Positions 51,816 to 62,645 of a stretch of DNA of 64,000 nt are shown piece after piece. Within the stretch, counting starts at the first letter, position 1. Each line of letters starts with the position of its first letter. Where the stretch lies: NCBI RefSeq assembly GCF_030684185.1, contig NZ_JAUXOY010000014.1, positions 94,001-158,000 on the forward strand. Reading direction: 5' to 3'. Below the pieces are notes generated by a model. It made no database searches and was not told the origin of the DNA. It was given only the letters and a program-made list of their open reading frames with translations. The DNA is from Methylotenera sp. (GTDB taxonomy: Bacteria; Pseudomonadota; Gammaproteobacteria; Burkholderiales; Methylophilaceae). A program made the translations under genes and the position numbers.

Positions 51816-52646
51816 ATGGTCAACTTGCCTAAATGTTCAATGGCTGGCTGTGACAGTCCAGTTTCAAAAGCTGGTTATACGCTTTGCTATAAGCATTGGT
51901 TAGTGGAAAACAAAAGTAAGGTTACAAAACAAGTTAAGGAAGTTGAGCTTGATGAACCAAAGCAAAACAACTTTTTAACTTCTACCGCACTAGGTGAAAA
52001 ACTTGGCATTAACAGTAGAAAATTAAATCAAGTTTTATCAGAGTTAGGCTGGATTGAACGGTCAAAAAAAGGCTGGATACCAACTAGCCAAGGTAAAAAA
52101 CTTCATGCAGAAAGCCGTGAAAGTCGGCAGTCTGGTGTCCCTTTCGTTATGTGGCCTGAAGCAATCATTACCTCAAAAATCTTAACCAATACAATTCAAG
52201 AACTGTTAGGAAATAAAGGCACAGAAACAAAAGCCAAGCTGGAGGATGTCCCTACTGAAACGAAAGACGAGAAGCAGGTAGGTTATAGAGATAAGTTAGA
52301 TAAATTCAAACCGACTCATAGGGCAATGGATGGTCATTGGGTTCGCTCTAAGGCAGAGGGCTTAATTGATAATTGGTTATATATGTCAGGTATTGTTCAC
52401 GCATATGAACGTTTGTTACCTGTTGAAGAAGAGCTTTATTGCGATTTTTATGTTCCAGCAGGTAAAGTTTATATCGAATTTTGGGGCTTAGAAAATGACC
52501 CAAAATACAGAGAGCGCAAAGAAAAAAAGAAACAAATATACAAAAAATATGGGTTCAATTTGATTGAGTTAAATGATGAACATATCCAAAATCTAGATGA
52601 TTATTTGCCGAAAATGTTACTCAAATTTAATGTGATTGTGGACTAA
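51816..52646 (+). CDS. Putative nuclease: Zn-finger, wHTH and PD-(D/E)XK-like C-terminal domain
   Basis: CSMAGCDSPVSKAGYTLCYKHW; TSTALGEKLGINSRKLNQVLSELGWIERSKKGW; VRSKAEGLIDNWLYMSGIVHAYERLLPVEEELYCDFYVPAGKVYIEFWGLEND...K...LIELND. Confidence 0.7.
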   Translation: MVNLPKCSMAGCDSPVSKAGYTLCYKHWLVENKSKVTKQVKEVELDEPKQNNFLTSTALGEKLGINSRKLNQVLSELGWIERSKKGWIPTSQGKKLHAESRESRQSGVPFVMWPEAIITSKILTNTIQELLGNKGTETKAKLEDVPTETKDEKQVGYRDKLDKFKPTHRAMDGHWVRSKAEGLIDNWLYMSGIVHAYERLLPVEEELYCDFYVPAGKVYIEFWGLENDPKYRERKEKKKQIYKKYGFNLIELNDEHIQNLDDYLPKMLLKFNVIVD

Positions 52647-52649
52647 GAG

Positions 52650-53213
52650 TTGGGGTTTATTCGTATCCTCGGTATAGACCCTGGCCTGCGCATCACAGGC
52701 TTTGGGGTAATCGAAAAAATAGGTGAAAAGATCACTTATATTTCGAGTGGTACGATTAAAACAGCGAGTGGTAAAAAAAACAAAATTGAGGGTGAAGATG
52801 ATAGAGAGGAACTGCCAGCACGTTTGAAAATTATCCTGGATGGTTTGTTTGAAGTCATTGATACTTATCAGCCTAACCAAGTGGCGATTGAAAAGGTATT
52901 TGTTAATGTGAACCCGCAATCCACCTTGTTGTTAGGTCAGGCGCGTGGCGCTGCAATCAGTGCTGCAGTGATGCGTAATTTAATCGTGGCCGAATATACC
53001 GCCTTACAAGTCAAGCAGGCCGTCGTTGGCAATGGTCATGCACAAAAAGAACAGGTGCAGGAAATGGTCAAACGCTTACTTAATTTGCCTGCGACGCCTA
53101 AACCAGACTCTGCGGACGCATTAGCTTGTGCAATCTGTCATGCGCATGGTGGGCAGGGCTTGGGTAGGTTGGCTACAGCTGGTTATCGAGTTCGTGGCGG
53201 GCGGCTGGTTTGA
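52650..53213 (+). CDS. ruvC: Holliday junction resolvase RuvC (TTG start)
   Basis: [41 protein letters not shown]. Confidence 0.97.
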   Translation: MGFIRILGIDPGLRITGFGVIEKIGEKITYISSGTIKTASGKKNKIEGEDDREELPARLKIILDGLFEVIDTYQPNQVAIEKVFVNVNPQSTLLLGQARGAAISAAVMRNLIVAEYTALQVKQAVVGNGHAQKEQVQEMVKRLLNLPATPKPDSADALACAICHAHGGQGLGRLATAGYRVRGGRLV

Positions 53214-54163
53214 TGGGTAACAATCATCTAGCTGAGCCATCAGTTACAAGCTATGCAAATCCATTGGCTTGTTACTTTGCCGCTACCCGCCCTGCATTTT
53301 TAATCGCTACTTTAGCTGCCTGCCTGTTGGGCTTGGCTGGTGCAGCATACTCTGGTGTTAGTTTTCAGCTAGAAACCGCTCTTATAACCGTATTGCTTGC
53401 TTTGCTAGTGCATGCTGGGGTGAACGTACTCAACGACTACTTTGACGCGCTTAACGGCACCGATGCGCTTAATTCCGAACGTTTATATCCTTTCACAGGT
53501 GGCAGCAGATTCATTCAGAATGGTGTGCTGACCACTAATCAGACTGCCAGTTTCGGCTATTTATTATTGCTTGTTGCCATGTTGGGTGGTGTGTGGTTAT
53601 CCTCGATGGTTGGTGCTGGCCTGCTTCTCATCGGCGCGCTTGGTGTGTTAATTGGGTGGGCTTATTCAGCATCTCCGTTACGCCTCAATGGGCGTGGTTT
53701 AGGTGAGTTATGTGTGTTGGCTGGCTTTATTGGAGTTGTAGTGGGTGCAGATTTTGTACAGCGACAAGCGTTTTCATTTCAGCCTATCATCGTTGGTATG
53801 CCTTATGCTTTGCTGGTGACTAATCTGCTTTATATCAACCAGTTTCCGGATAAAAAAGCAGATGCTATGGCTGGAAAACACCATCTGGTAGTTCGGTTGC
53901 CTTTGGAGCAGGCGGTGTTGGTTTATCCTTTGCTTGCAAGTCTGGCGTTTGCTTGGCTGGGTTTCTTTGTTTATGCAGAAAGGCTGCCTATGCTGGCAAT
54001 CCTGTCAGTCTTACCTCTATTATTTTCTGCACGTGCGGCTTTGTTGCTAAGAAAATATGCGGCAACCCCCGCCTATTTATTGTCTGCGATTAAGTTGACG
54101 CTCGCCGCTATGCTGAGTCATGCCTTATTTTTAACTTTAGTGTTGTTATGGAAGATGCCATGA
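53210..54163 (+). CDS. UbiA-family prenyltransferase (MenA-like)
   Basis: [17 protein letters not shown] (NDxxD); [19 protein letters not shown]. Confidence 0.9.
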   Translation: MMGNNHLAEPSVTSYANPLACYFAATRPAFLIATLAACLLGLAGAAYSGVSFQLETALITVLLALLVHAGVNVLNDYFDALNGTDALNSERLYPFTGGSRFIQNGVLTTNQTASFGYLLLLVAMLGGVWLSSMVGAGLLLIGALGVLIGWAYSASPLRLNGRGLGELCVLAGFIGVVVGADFVQRQAFSFQPIIVGMPYALLVTNLLYINQFPDKKADAMAGKHHLVVRLPLEQAVLVYPLLASLAFAWLGFFVYAERLPMLAILSVLPLLFSARAALLLRKYAATPAYLLSAIKLTLAAMLSHALFLTLVLLWKMP

Positions 54164-54738
54164 TTGGACGTTTGAACGGAATTCTGCTGGAAAAGACACC
54201 GCCGTTGGTTTTAATAGACTGCAACGGTGTGGGCTATGAGTGTGAAGTGCCAATGAGTACATTTTATAATTTGCCTGCGATTGGTGAAAAAGTAGTGATG
54301 CTGACGCATTTTGTAGTGCGTGAAGATGCGCAACTTTTGTACGGGTTTGGCAGTGACCAGGAACGCGCGACGTTTCGGCAGTTGCTTAAAGTGAATGGTA
54401 TTGGTGCAAAATCGGCGCTTTCTATTTTAAGCGGTTTATCGATTGATGATTTAGTGCAAGCCGTTGCCATGCAAGACACTGCCATGCTGACACGCGTGCC
54501 TGGCGTGGGTAAAAAAACAGCTGAGCGTCTACTGCTTGAACTTAAAGATAAATTCACAGTTTCGGGCTTAACCGCAAGTCATCCCAATCAGCCAAAATCA
54601 GCCAGTAGCGATGTGCTCAATGCACTAATTTCATTAGGGTACAATGAGCGTGAAGCATTGGCTGCAGTTAAGCTGTTGCCAGCAGACGCAACAGTGGCAG
54701 ACGGCATCAAACAAGCTTTAAAATCGTTATCAAAATAA
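54160..54738 (+). CDS. ruvA: Holliday junction helicase subunit RuvA
   Basis: [31 protein letters not shown]; Hh[19 protein letters not shown]. Confidence 0.97.
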   Translation: MIGRLNGILLEKTPPLVLIDCNGVGYECEVPMSTFYNLPAIGEKVVMLTHFVVREDAQLLYGFGSDQERATFRQLLKVNGIGAKSALSILSGLSIDDLVQAVAMQDTAMLTRVPGVGKKTAERLLLELKDKFTVSGLTASHPNQPKSASSDVLNALISLGYNEREALAAVKLLPADATVADGIKQALKSLSK

Positions 54739-54785
54739 TAGTGTTAAATAAACCCCTAAAAATAAAACAAAACATTGGAGCAAAA

Positions 54786-55688
54786 ATGAAGGTTCTGAGT
54801 AAATTGTTTTTGATAATAGCGACACTTTCATTAGTGGCTTGCGGGCAACAAAGAAACAATGCTGAGGTTGCGTCGGCGCCAAGCCAAGCCATGGCACCAA
54901 TGCCTGCGAGCGATATGACTAGAGCCAAAATGGCTGAAAATTATTCTGGCGGTGAAGAGTCGCTCACAGAAATCAGTGAGCCTACTGCGACAAACGCTAC
55001 AGTAAAACGCTACATAGCCCTGCGCCATTCTCTTACTGTAGAAGCTCCAGCCAAGAAAATACAGACGGCGTTTGATAAAACGATTGCACATTGTGAACAA
55101 TTAAAATGCCAGATTTTAAGCGCGAATTACAACCGAGAAACGCCGTACAGCCCGCCATCCGCGAGTTTATCTGTTCGCATACCGCCAAGGTCCATCGAGA
55201 TTTTTCTATCTGGGCTGGCTAAAAATGCTGAAATATTGCAACACCAACGAGATAGCGAAGATAAAACTGATGCCGTGATAGACGCAGAAGCACGTATTAA
55301 AAACCTCACAGAATTTCGTGATAACCTGCGTGCAATGCTGAGTGACAAATCTGCCAAATTCAAAGACCTGATTGAGGTGCAGCGTGAGTTGGTCAATACA
55401 CAGAGCCAGCTTGATAGTATTCAGGGTGTACGAAAAGTATTGGCACAAGAAACCGAGTTGGTTGCAGTGAATATCAATTTTACTGCGCAGCAAGGCATTA
55501 CCGAACAAGGTTTTTTTGCGCCGGTGGCACGCGCTTTAGATGAGGCTGGCCAGGTATTGATGAATAGTGTTGCTGCAGTGATTACTTTTTTTATGATGGT
55601 ATTGCCATGGGTATTGTTTGGTATTCCTATGTTTATTCTAGCGCGAAAATTGTGGCCTAAAGTGATGTCGAAATGGCGGACTAAATAG
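54786..55688 (+). CDS. DUF4349 lipoprotein
   Basis: Lipobox LSLVACGQQ; VRIPPRSIEIFLSGLAKNAEI...DAEARIKNLTEFRDNLRAML; C-terminal TM. Confidence 0.87.
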   Translation: MKVLSKLFLIIATLSLVACGQQRNNAEVASAPSQAMAPMPASDMTRAKMAENYSGGEESLTEISEPTATNATVKRYIALRHSLTVEAPAKKIQTAFDKTIAHCEQLKCQILSANYNRETPYSPPSASLSVRIPPRSIEIFLSGLAKNAEILQHQRDSEDKTDAVIDAEARIKNLTEFRDNLRAMLSDKSAKFKDLIEVQRELVNTQSQLDSIQGVRKVLAQETELVAVNINFTAQQGITEQGFFAPVARALDEAGQVLMNSVAAVITFFMMVLPWVLFGIPMFILARKLWPKVMSKWRTK

Positions 55689-55762
55689 CATGAACAGGCT
55701 CAGCTTGATATTGTTGCTTGATGTGCTTAAGCGCTTAAACCGGAATCAAAGGCATCATTTAA

Positions 55763-56818
55763 ATGATTAATACTAATCAGGTCACGCGAATCGCTTTAAT
55801 CGCCTTGCTCGTAATTGGCTGCGTCTATGTGCTGAAGCCTTTCATGGCAGCGGTTTTGTTTGCTGCCATATTTTGTTTGTTTACCTGGCCGTTGTATCAC
55901 CGATTATGGTTGAGCTTCGGTAAGCGTGATACCTTGGCCGCAATTACGATGACCTTACTATTGTTGGTTGCTTTGATTCTGCCTATGGCTTATCTTGCCG
56001 TAAACATGGCAGATTCTGCAGAGAGGCTATTTGATGAGATGAGCTTTACGTTGCAAAATCTGCAACCGCATGCCCCGGATTGGATGCGTAGCCTTCCGCT
56101 CATTGGCGACCAGATTAGCAACTCATGGGAGCGGGCAGCTGCCAGCCACGAAGAGCTGATGAAACTGTTGCGGCAGTATTCCGAGCCTATGCGGGCATTT
56201 GGTTTACGTGCAGTGCAATTAGTGGCGGGAGGTTTATTGCAGTTATTACTTGTGGTGTTCGTTGCTTTCTTCTTTTATCGTGATGGGGCTCGCCTGGCTG
56301 ATGGTTTGCTAGTTGCTGTACGCAGGCTTGGTGGCGAGTTGGGTGAGGAGATGTTGCATCTTTCTTGCAGTACTGTAAAAGGTGTGATGTTGGGTATTTT
56401 TGGTACTGCTTTAGCGCAATCCGCAGTAGCATTAGTGGGCTTTATAGTGGTTGGGGCACCCGTGCCGATTTTGTTAGCGTTAGCGACCTTCTTCTTATCC
56501 GTTATTCCTGTCGGCCCTCCCTTAGTATGGGGTGGTGTCTCTTTATGGCTTTATAATCATGGGGATCACGGCTGGGCGGTTTTCATGGCGCTATATGGCT
56601 TACTCGCGATTAGTAGCGTAGATAATGTGATAAAACCGATTCTGATTAGCCATTCGTCACACTTACCATTATTACTCATTGTATTAGGTGTGCTTGGTGG
56701 TGCAGTTGCCTTTGGTTTTATCGGTATTTTCCTTGGTCCGACACTATTGGCGGTCGGCTTGACGTTAATTACACATTGGATTGCCACGCAAAACAAGAGG
56801 CTGCTGGAAAAATCATGA
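55763..56818 (+). CDS. AI-2E transporter/PerM-family permease
   Basis: 351 aa; FFYRDGARLADGLL, PVGPPLVWGGVSLWLY, DNVIKPILIS. Confidence 0.92.
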   Translation: MINTNQVTRIALIALLVIGCVYVLKPFMAAVLFAAIFCLFTWPLYHRLWLSFGKRDTLAAITMTLLLLVALILPMAYLAVNMADSAERLFDEMSFTLQNLQPHAPDWMRSLPLIGDQISNSWERAAASHEELMKLLRQYSEPMRAFGLRAVQLVAGGLLQLLLVVFVAFFFYRDGARLADGLLVAVRRLGGELGEEMLHLSCSTVKGVMLGIFGTALAQSAVALVGFIVVGAPVPILLALATFFLSVIPVGPPLVWGGVSLWLYNHGDHGWAVFMALYGLLAISSVDNVIKPILISHSSHLPLLLIVLGVLGGAVAFGFIGIFLGPTLLAVGLTLITHWIATQNKRLLEKS

Positions 56819-56851
56819 TGGTAGTAATCGTATAGCTACTGCTGCTTATTA

Positions 56852-57844
56852 ATGTTCGAGAAGTTAATTTTGCAAGTTATTTCACATATCAATCAATATT
56901 TTTTGAATTTATTAGCTGGCTTTACGCTAGCGATTGGACTGGTCGCGCCATTCTTTGCGCATGCTTATACCGGCATTACGATAGTGATGACAGCGCCAAC
57001 ACAAGCGAATCTTGAATTTGTCGATCAGTTTAAAGCCGAGCTGGCCAAAAGAAAACATACCAACCTTAGAACTAATGTGATTACGCTGTCTGTGGCAGAG
57101 AAGTTGGTGGTAGCAGAAAATAGTGAATTAGTGATTGCTCTGGGGGTAAAAGCACTGGAGGCTTCAAGCAAGTTAAAACATACAACACCTGTGATTGGCG
57201 TGTTTACGCCATTACCTGTTTTTAATAGTTTATTGCTAAAGAGTAAGCGTGATTTAGGTAATTTTAGCGCAATCGTATTAGATCAGCCATACGCCCGGCA
57301 AATGTCTCTTATTAAGAAAATTTTACCTGAAGCTAAAACACTGGGTATTTTACTGGGGCCAACTTCATCTCAATATGGTGACTTTTTGAAAGAAGAGGGT
57401 AAAAAAAGCGGATTTAGCATATTGGAAGGACATGTAAATCAACAAGCTGAATTAATTCCAAAATTAAAAGAACTGCTGGAAACTACTGATGCGTTAGTGG
57501 CAATACCTGACCCTTTAATTTACAGCCAGGAAACGGCACAACCCATTTTATTAACCAGTTATCGCTATCAAAAACCAATTTTTGGATATTCTCAATCTTA
57601 TGTGCGTGCGGGTGGGCTGGCTGCCGTTTATAGCAGTAGCAAACAACTGGCTAAACAGGCGGCAGAAATTGCAATTAAATCACAGCAAGCACCCGGTGAA
57701 CTGCCATTGCCGCAATCACCTAAATATTTCTCGATTATGTTGAATTACCAAGTAGCGCGTTCACTTAACATTCCTTTGCAGGATGAAGAGGCTGTCTACA
57801 AAAAAATGCTGGAGTCAGAGGCTATAGCGGGTAAAGTAAAATGA
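56852..57844 (+). CDS. ABC_sub_bind-type periplasmic substrate-binding protein
   Basis: 330 aa; signal/TM, LPEAKTLGILLGPTSSQYG, DALVAIPDPLIYSQETAQPILL, PIFGYSQSYVRAGGLAAVYS. Confidence 0.85.
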   Translation: MFEKLILQVISHINQYFLNLLAGFTLAIGLVAPFFAHAYTGITIVMTAPTQANLEFVDQFKAELAKRKHTNLRTNVITLSVAEKLVVAENSELVIALGVKALEASSKLKHTTPVIGVFTPLPVFNSLLLKSKRDLGNFSAIVLDQPYARQMSLIKKILPEAKTLGILLGPTSSQYGDFLKEEGKKSGFSILEGHVNQQAELIPKLKELLETTDALVAIPDPLIYSQETAQPILLTSYRYQKPIFGYSQSYVRAGGLAAVYSSSKQLAKQAAEIAIKSQQAPGELPLPQSPKYFSIMLNYQVARSLNIPLQDEEAVYKKMLESEAIAGKVK

Positions 57845-59958
57845 AAAACCTAGGCATTAAATCAAGAGTCATTTTTTTAGGTACGATACCTGCCTTGCTG
57901 TTTGCCATTATTTTAGTTGGCTATGCAGTGTCTAACATTTTCGGCGTATTGGATCAGTCACTGCAGGATCGTGGAAAAACAATAGCTTCTCAACTTGCTC
58001 CTGCAGCGGAGTACGGCGTGATTTCAGGTAACAGCCAGGTGCTGCAAAGGTTGGTGCAACAAGCGCTTTCCTATGAACAGGATCTAAGAACCGTCTTGCT
58101 GGTAGATAATCAAGGGATGACATTGGCGCTAAGCGGACGAGCGTTACCCAAAGAAGTGATTGCCGAAATAATGAAGGACAATCTCCAGCAACTCCAGCAG
58201 GACAAAGGTATTATTTTTACCTACCCCATTTACAGAAGCTTGGTTGAAATAGATGATTTTTCTAACTTAAGCAGCAAAGAGTTAGAGTTTAAAAAAGACT
58301 ATATTCCAGAAAAGATTGGTCAGGTGTATGTTGAGCTGAGTAACCAGACACTGCAAAATATCAAGCAGGATTTAATCGTAAAGATTTTCATGATAGGGTT
58401 TTTTGGTCTGCTGCTAAGCGCATTACTCGCGTGGATAATCGGTAGAAATATTACCAAACCAATCCAGGAGATTGCACATGCTGTAAATAGAGTGGGCGAA
58501 GGTGTGTTTTCACACGCCATAGTAGAAAATTCGAGTGGCGAATTAAAAACCTTACAAAGAGGCTTTAATTCAATGTCAACAAGCCTGAAGCATGCATATG
58601 AAAGTATGCAGGATAAAATTAATGATGCTACTTCAATGTTGCGATACCAGGCACAACATGACGATTTAACAGGGTTGATTAACCGTCGCGAGTTCGAAGT
58701 CCGGCTAGAGCGCTGCCTGAAAAGCGTGCATGAAAATAATGCCCAGCATGTTTTTTGCTATCTGGATTTAGATCAATTTAAATTGGTGAATGATACTTGC
58801 GGGCATTCAGCAGGAGATGAACTGCTCAAGCAGGTGAGTGTTTTGCTTTCTAATAAAATGCGCGAAAGAGACACTTTGGCGCGTTTAGGCGGTGATGAGT
58901 TCGGTCTATTGCTAGAGAACTGCACTTTGGCAGATGCGAATCAAATCAATAATGCGCTGCTTAAAACCATTCGAGATTATCGTTTTATTTACGATGATAA
59001 GATTTTTAATATTGGTGTCAGTATAGGGTTGGTTGTGATTAACCGAGGTTTTGAAAATGCCAGCGATATTATTCATGCGGCTGATTCAGCTTGTTATTCT
59101 GCGAAATCGGCAGGTCGAAATCAAAGCTTTTTATTTAATGCCGGCGATATTGAGGTGGTGCAACATCGAAGTGCGGTAGAAGCAATATCTGACATTACCG
59201 ATGAAATTGATGATCAGCAGTTTATGCTTTACTGCCAGCCAATCGTGCCGCTAAATGCTCAGGTTAATCAACTTCGTCACTATGAAATATTGCTGAGAAA
59301 AATTGACCTTGATGGGAAAATAATCCTGCCAACAACATTCATACCGTCAGCAGAGCGTTATCATTTAATGCCCAATATTGATAGATGGGTGATTAAAAAT
59401 GTATTTTTAGCTTATCGCCAAATGTTAGATATCAATGCTGAAAAGTGCGATTATGTATTCTCGATTAACTTATCAGGCACTTCGCTGGGCGATAAAAGTT
59501 TGCTTGGATTTATACAAGACATGTTTGTAAAATACTCAATTCCGCCAGAGGCTATATGCTTTGAAATTACCGAAACTGCAGCCATTGTCAATTTAAAAAA
59601 TACCATATTGCTATTTAGCGCGTTACGGAAATTAGGCTGTAGTTTTGCTTTAGATGACTTTGGTAGTGGTATGTCTTCATTTACCTATTTGAAGAATTTT
59701 GATGTAGATTATTTGAAAATCGACGGTACCTTCGTCAAGGAAATGCACGTCAATAAAATTGACCACGCTATGGTGCGTTCGATTCATAGTGTGGCAGAGG
59801 CGATGAATATTAAAACTGTGGCTGAATTTGTAGAAAATGAGGAAATTTTGAGGGAATTAAAAGCCATAGGCGTACACTATGGACAAGGCCTTTATTTGGG
59901 TGTCCCTGTAACAGTCAAAGGCATGATAGAAAATTTTTCTAAAATACATGCGAAATAA
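57841..59958 (+). CDS. HAMP-GGDEF-EAL protein
   Basis: Two TM segments around periplasmic sensor; RLGGDEFGLLLENC; EILLRKIDLDG, DDFGSGMSSFTYLKNFDVDYLKIDG. Confidence 0.93.
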   Translation: MKNLGIKSRVIFLGTIPALLFAIILVGYAVSNIFGVLDQSLQDRGKTIASQLAPAAEYGVISGNSQVLQRLVQQALSYEQDLRTVLLVDNQGMTLALSGRALPKEVIAEIMKDNLQQLQQDKGIIFTYPIYRSLVEIDDFSNLSSKELEFKKDYIPEKIGQVYVELSNQTLQNIKQDLIVKIFMIGFFGLLLSALLAWIIGRNITKPIQEIAHAVNRVGEGVFSHAIVENSSGELKTLQRGFNSMSTSLKHAYESMQDKINDATSMLRYQAQHDDLTGLINRREFEVRLERCLKSVHENNAQHVFCYLDLDQFKLVNDTCGHSAGDELLKQVSVLLSNKMRERDTLARLGGDEFGLLLENCTLADANQINNALLKTIRDYRFIYDDKIFNIGVSIGLVVINRGFENASDIIHAADSACYSAKSAGRNQSFLFNAGDIEVVQHRSAVEAISDITDEIDDQQFMLYCQPIVPLNAQVNQLRHYEILLRKIDLDGKIILPTTFIPSAERYHLMPNIDRWVIKNVFLAYRQMLDINAEKCDYVFSINLSGTSLGDKSLLGFIQDMFVKYSIPPEAICFEITETAAIVNLKNTILLFSALRKLGCSFALDDFGSGMSSFTYLKNFDVDYLKIDGTFVKEMHVNKIDHAMVRSIHSVAEAMNIKTVAEFVENEEILRELKAIGVHYGQGLYLGVPVTVKGMIENFSKIHAK

Positions 59959-60025
59959 TGATGCAGATTTATAGCGCCGCTTACTAGCGTTCAAAAATCC
60001 ACAATATAACAATAGATATTAAATT

Positions 60026-61069
60026 ATGATAGAAACTGATCGCCTGATTGCCCCGGATGCCGAGAGTCCCCGTGAGGAAGCGTTAGAGCGCGCCTTACGC
60101 CCCAAGCTTTTAGACGAGTACGTAGGACAGGAAAAAGCACGTAGTCAGTTAGAGATTTTTATTAACGCCGCTCGAGGTCGTAGCGAGGCCTTAGACCATG
60201 TGCTGCTATTTGGTCCGCCAGGATTAGGTAAAACAACATTAGCGCATATTATTGCAAAAGAAATGGGCGTTAATATGCGCCAGACTTCAGGCCCGGTATT
60301 GGAGCGTGCAGGTGATTTAGCCGCGTTACTGACCAATTTAGAGCCTAACGATGTGCTGTTTATTGATGAGATTCATCGACTTTCACCTGTGGTTGAGGAG
60401 ATATTATACCCAGCGATGGAAGACTATCGTTTGGATATCATGATAGGAGAAGGCCCCGCTGCGCGTAGTGTTCGTCTTGATTTGCCGCCGTTTACGCTGA
60501 TTGGTGCTACCACTCGTGCAGGCATGCTCACTAACCCGTTGCGAGACCGCTTCGGTATCGTTTCACGACTGGAGTTTTACACTGCTGAAGAGCTAGCACG
60601 TATTGTGCATCGCAGTGCTGGCTTGCTGGAAGTAGAAATGGCCGATACGGGTTCGCTGGAAATTGCCAGACGCTCACGCGGCACGCCTCGCATCGCAAAT
60701 AGATTGCTCAGGCGTGTTCGAGATTACGCACAAGTGAAAGCCAACGGTATTGTGTCGTCAGAAATTGCAGATGCTGCGTTGAAAATGCTGGATGTGGATA
60801 AATTAGGCTTTGATGTAATGGATAGAAAATTGTTACTTGCCGTATTGCAAAAATTTGGCGGTGGTCCAGTTGGGTTAGATAACCTGGCAGCTGCCATTGG
60901 TGAGGAACGCGATACGATTGAAGATGTACTTGAACCATACTTGATACAGCAAGGCTATTTAATGCGCACCCCGCGCGGGCGCGTAGCGACTAATCTGGCG
61001 TATCAACATTTTGGTTTGCCTATGCCTAAGCACTTAAGTAATGAAGTTTGGCAGAGCGATGCAGCATGA
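60026..61069 (+). CDS. ruvB: Holliday junction helicase RuvB
   Basis: [44 protein letters not shown]. Confidence 0.98.
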   Translation: MIETDRLIAPDAESPREEALERALRPKLLDEYVGQEKARSQLEIFINAARGRSEALDHVLLFGPPGLGKTTLAHIIAKEMGVNMRQTSGPVLERAGDLAALLTNLEPNDVLFIDEIHRLSPVVEEILYPAMEDYRLDIMIGEGPAARSVRLDLPPFTLIGATTRAGMLTNPLRDRFGIVSRLEFYTAEELARIVHRSAGLLEVEMADTGSLEIARRSRGTPRIANRLLRRVRDYAQVKANGIVSSEIADAALKMLDVDKLGFDVMDRKLLLAVLQKFGGGPVGLDNLAAAIGEERDTIEDVLEPYLIQQGYLMRTPRGRVATNLAYQHFGLPMPKHLSNEVWQSDAA

Positions 61070-61479
61070 GTAACAATCAGTTTTGCTGGCCTGTACGCGT
61101 ATATTATGAAGACACCGACGCAGGCGGTGTGGTTTACCACTCAAATTATTTGAATTTTATGGAGCGTGCCCGCACTGAGTGGTTGCGGGATTTGGGTTTT
61201 GAGCAGACGACGGTAAAAGATGAATTAGGCGTTATTATCGTCATCCACAGCCTTTCAATTGCCTTTAAAAGCCCTGCGAAATTTAACGATATGCTGGTAG
61301 TGAATTGTGCGCTGATTAGAGCGGGGCACAGTAGTATGGATATTATGCAAACCATTACGCGGGATGGCGTGTTGCTGATAGACGCACAAGTAAAGGCTGT
61401 GTTTGTGAACGCGGAAAATTTTAAGCCAGTGGCTATTCCGCAAGCGATTAAACAAGCCATTATGCCAATCAACGATTAA
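61066..61479 (+). CDS. ybgC: Tol-Pal associated acyl-CoA thioesterase YbgC
   Basis: [34 protein letters not shown]. Confidence 0.95.
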   Translation: MSNNQFCWPVRVYYEDTDAGGVVYHSNYLNFMERARTEWLRDLGFEQTTVKDELGVIIVIHSLSIAFKSPAKFNDMLVVNCALIRAGHSSMDIMQTITRDGVLLIDAQVKAVFVNAENFKPVAIPQAIKQAIMPIND

Positions 61480-61541
61480 AATACAACGATTAAAATACAA
61501 CGATAAAAATTACAAATGAAGAATAAACCAATGGAGCTATT

Positions 61542-62222
61542 ATGACTGTAAGTGTTGCCAATGACATGTCGATTTTCTCGCTAGTAGCGGGTGCCAGCCT
61601 GCCCGTGCAGCTGGTGATGTTAATTTTAATGATTACCTCTTTATTTTCCTGGTGGTATATATTCATCAAATTTTTTACCATCAAACGTGCAGAAGCAGAT
61701 GCTGAAAATTTTGAAAACTCGTTCTGGACAGGCGGAGATTTAAATAAGCTCTATGAAGGGCTTACTGCTGGCCGCCGTAAACCACAAGGCATGGCAAGCA
61801 TTTTTGAGGCAGGCTTTAAAGAGTATGCGCGGCATAAACAGCAGTCTCGTATGGAGGTTTCAGATGTCATGGAAGGCTCACGCCGGGCCATGCGCGCTGC
61901 TTACAACCGTGAGCTGGATGATCTTGATGCGCACCTGCCATTTTTAGCCTCAGTTGGGTCTGTAAGCCCCTATATTGGCTTGTTTGGTACCGTATGGGGC
62001 ATTATGAATGCATTTAGAGGCTTGTCTACCGTGGCGCAAGCCACGCTTAGCCAGGTTGCGCCAGGTATCGCTGAGGCATTGGTGGCAACTGCGATTGGAT
62101 TGTTCGCGGCTATTCCGGCAGTCGTTGCCTATAACCGCTTTGCTAGTTCGGTTGACAGGCTTTCGGTGCGCTATGAAAGCTTTATGGAAGAATTCACTAA
62201 CATATTGCAAAGAAAGAGCTAA
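61542..62222 (+). CDS. tolQ: TolQ
   Basis: LASVGSVSPYIGLFGTVWGIMNAFRGL; tolQRAB order. Confidence 0.97.
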   Translation: MTVSVANDMSIFSLVAGASLPVQLVMLILMITSLFSWWYIFIKFFTIKRAEADAENFENSFWTGGDLNKLYEGLTAGRRKPQGMASIFEAGFKEYARHKQQSRMEVSDVMEGSRRAMRAAYNRELDDLDAHLPFLASVGSVSPYIGLFGTVWGIMNAFRGLSTVAQATLSQVAPGIAEALVATAIGLFAAIPAVVAYNRFASSVDRLSVRYESFMEEFTNILQRKS

Positions 62223-62225
62223 ATC

Positions 62226-62624
62226 ATGGCGCGTACACAAAAACGCCGCATGATGAACGAAATCAATGTGGTGCCCTACATTGACGTGATGTTGGTTTTG
62301 TTGGTGATTTTCATGGTCACGTCACCAATGACTAATCCAGGTATCGTCGATTTGCCGAAGGTGGGGCAAGGTTTAGTGCAACATCAAGTGCCGCCAGTGG
62401 TGCTAACGGTAAAGCTCAATCAAAAAATAGAGTTGGATAATAAGCCAATGGCACGTGATGAATTGTTGTTAGCTGTTCGTCAGGCGCTCGAAAAATCACC
62501 TGAACGTTCAGTGGTAATAGCCGCCGATAAAAATGTGAAATACGACGATGTGATAAGCGTTATGGATTTGTTGAAACAAAATAAGGTCGATAAGGTTGGG
62601 CTATTGTTAGCGCCAGCTCAGTAA
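62226..62624 (+). CDS. tolR: TolR
   Basis: MMNEINVVPYIDVMLVLLVIFMVTSPM. Confidence 0.97.
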   Translation: MARTQKRRMMNEINVVPYIDVMLVLLVIFMVTSPMTNPGIVDLPKVGQGLVQHQVPPVVLTVKLNQKIELDNKPMARDELLLAVRQALEKSPERSVVIAADKNVKYDDVISVMDLLKQNKVDKVGLLLAPAQ

Positions 62625-62645
62625 GGCAAGAGCAATATAAATCAC

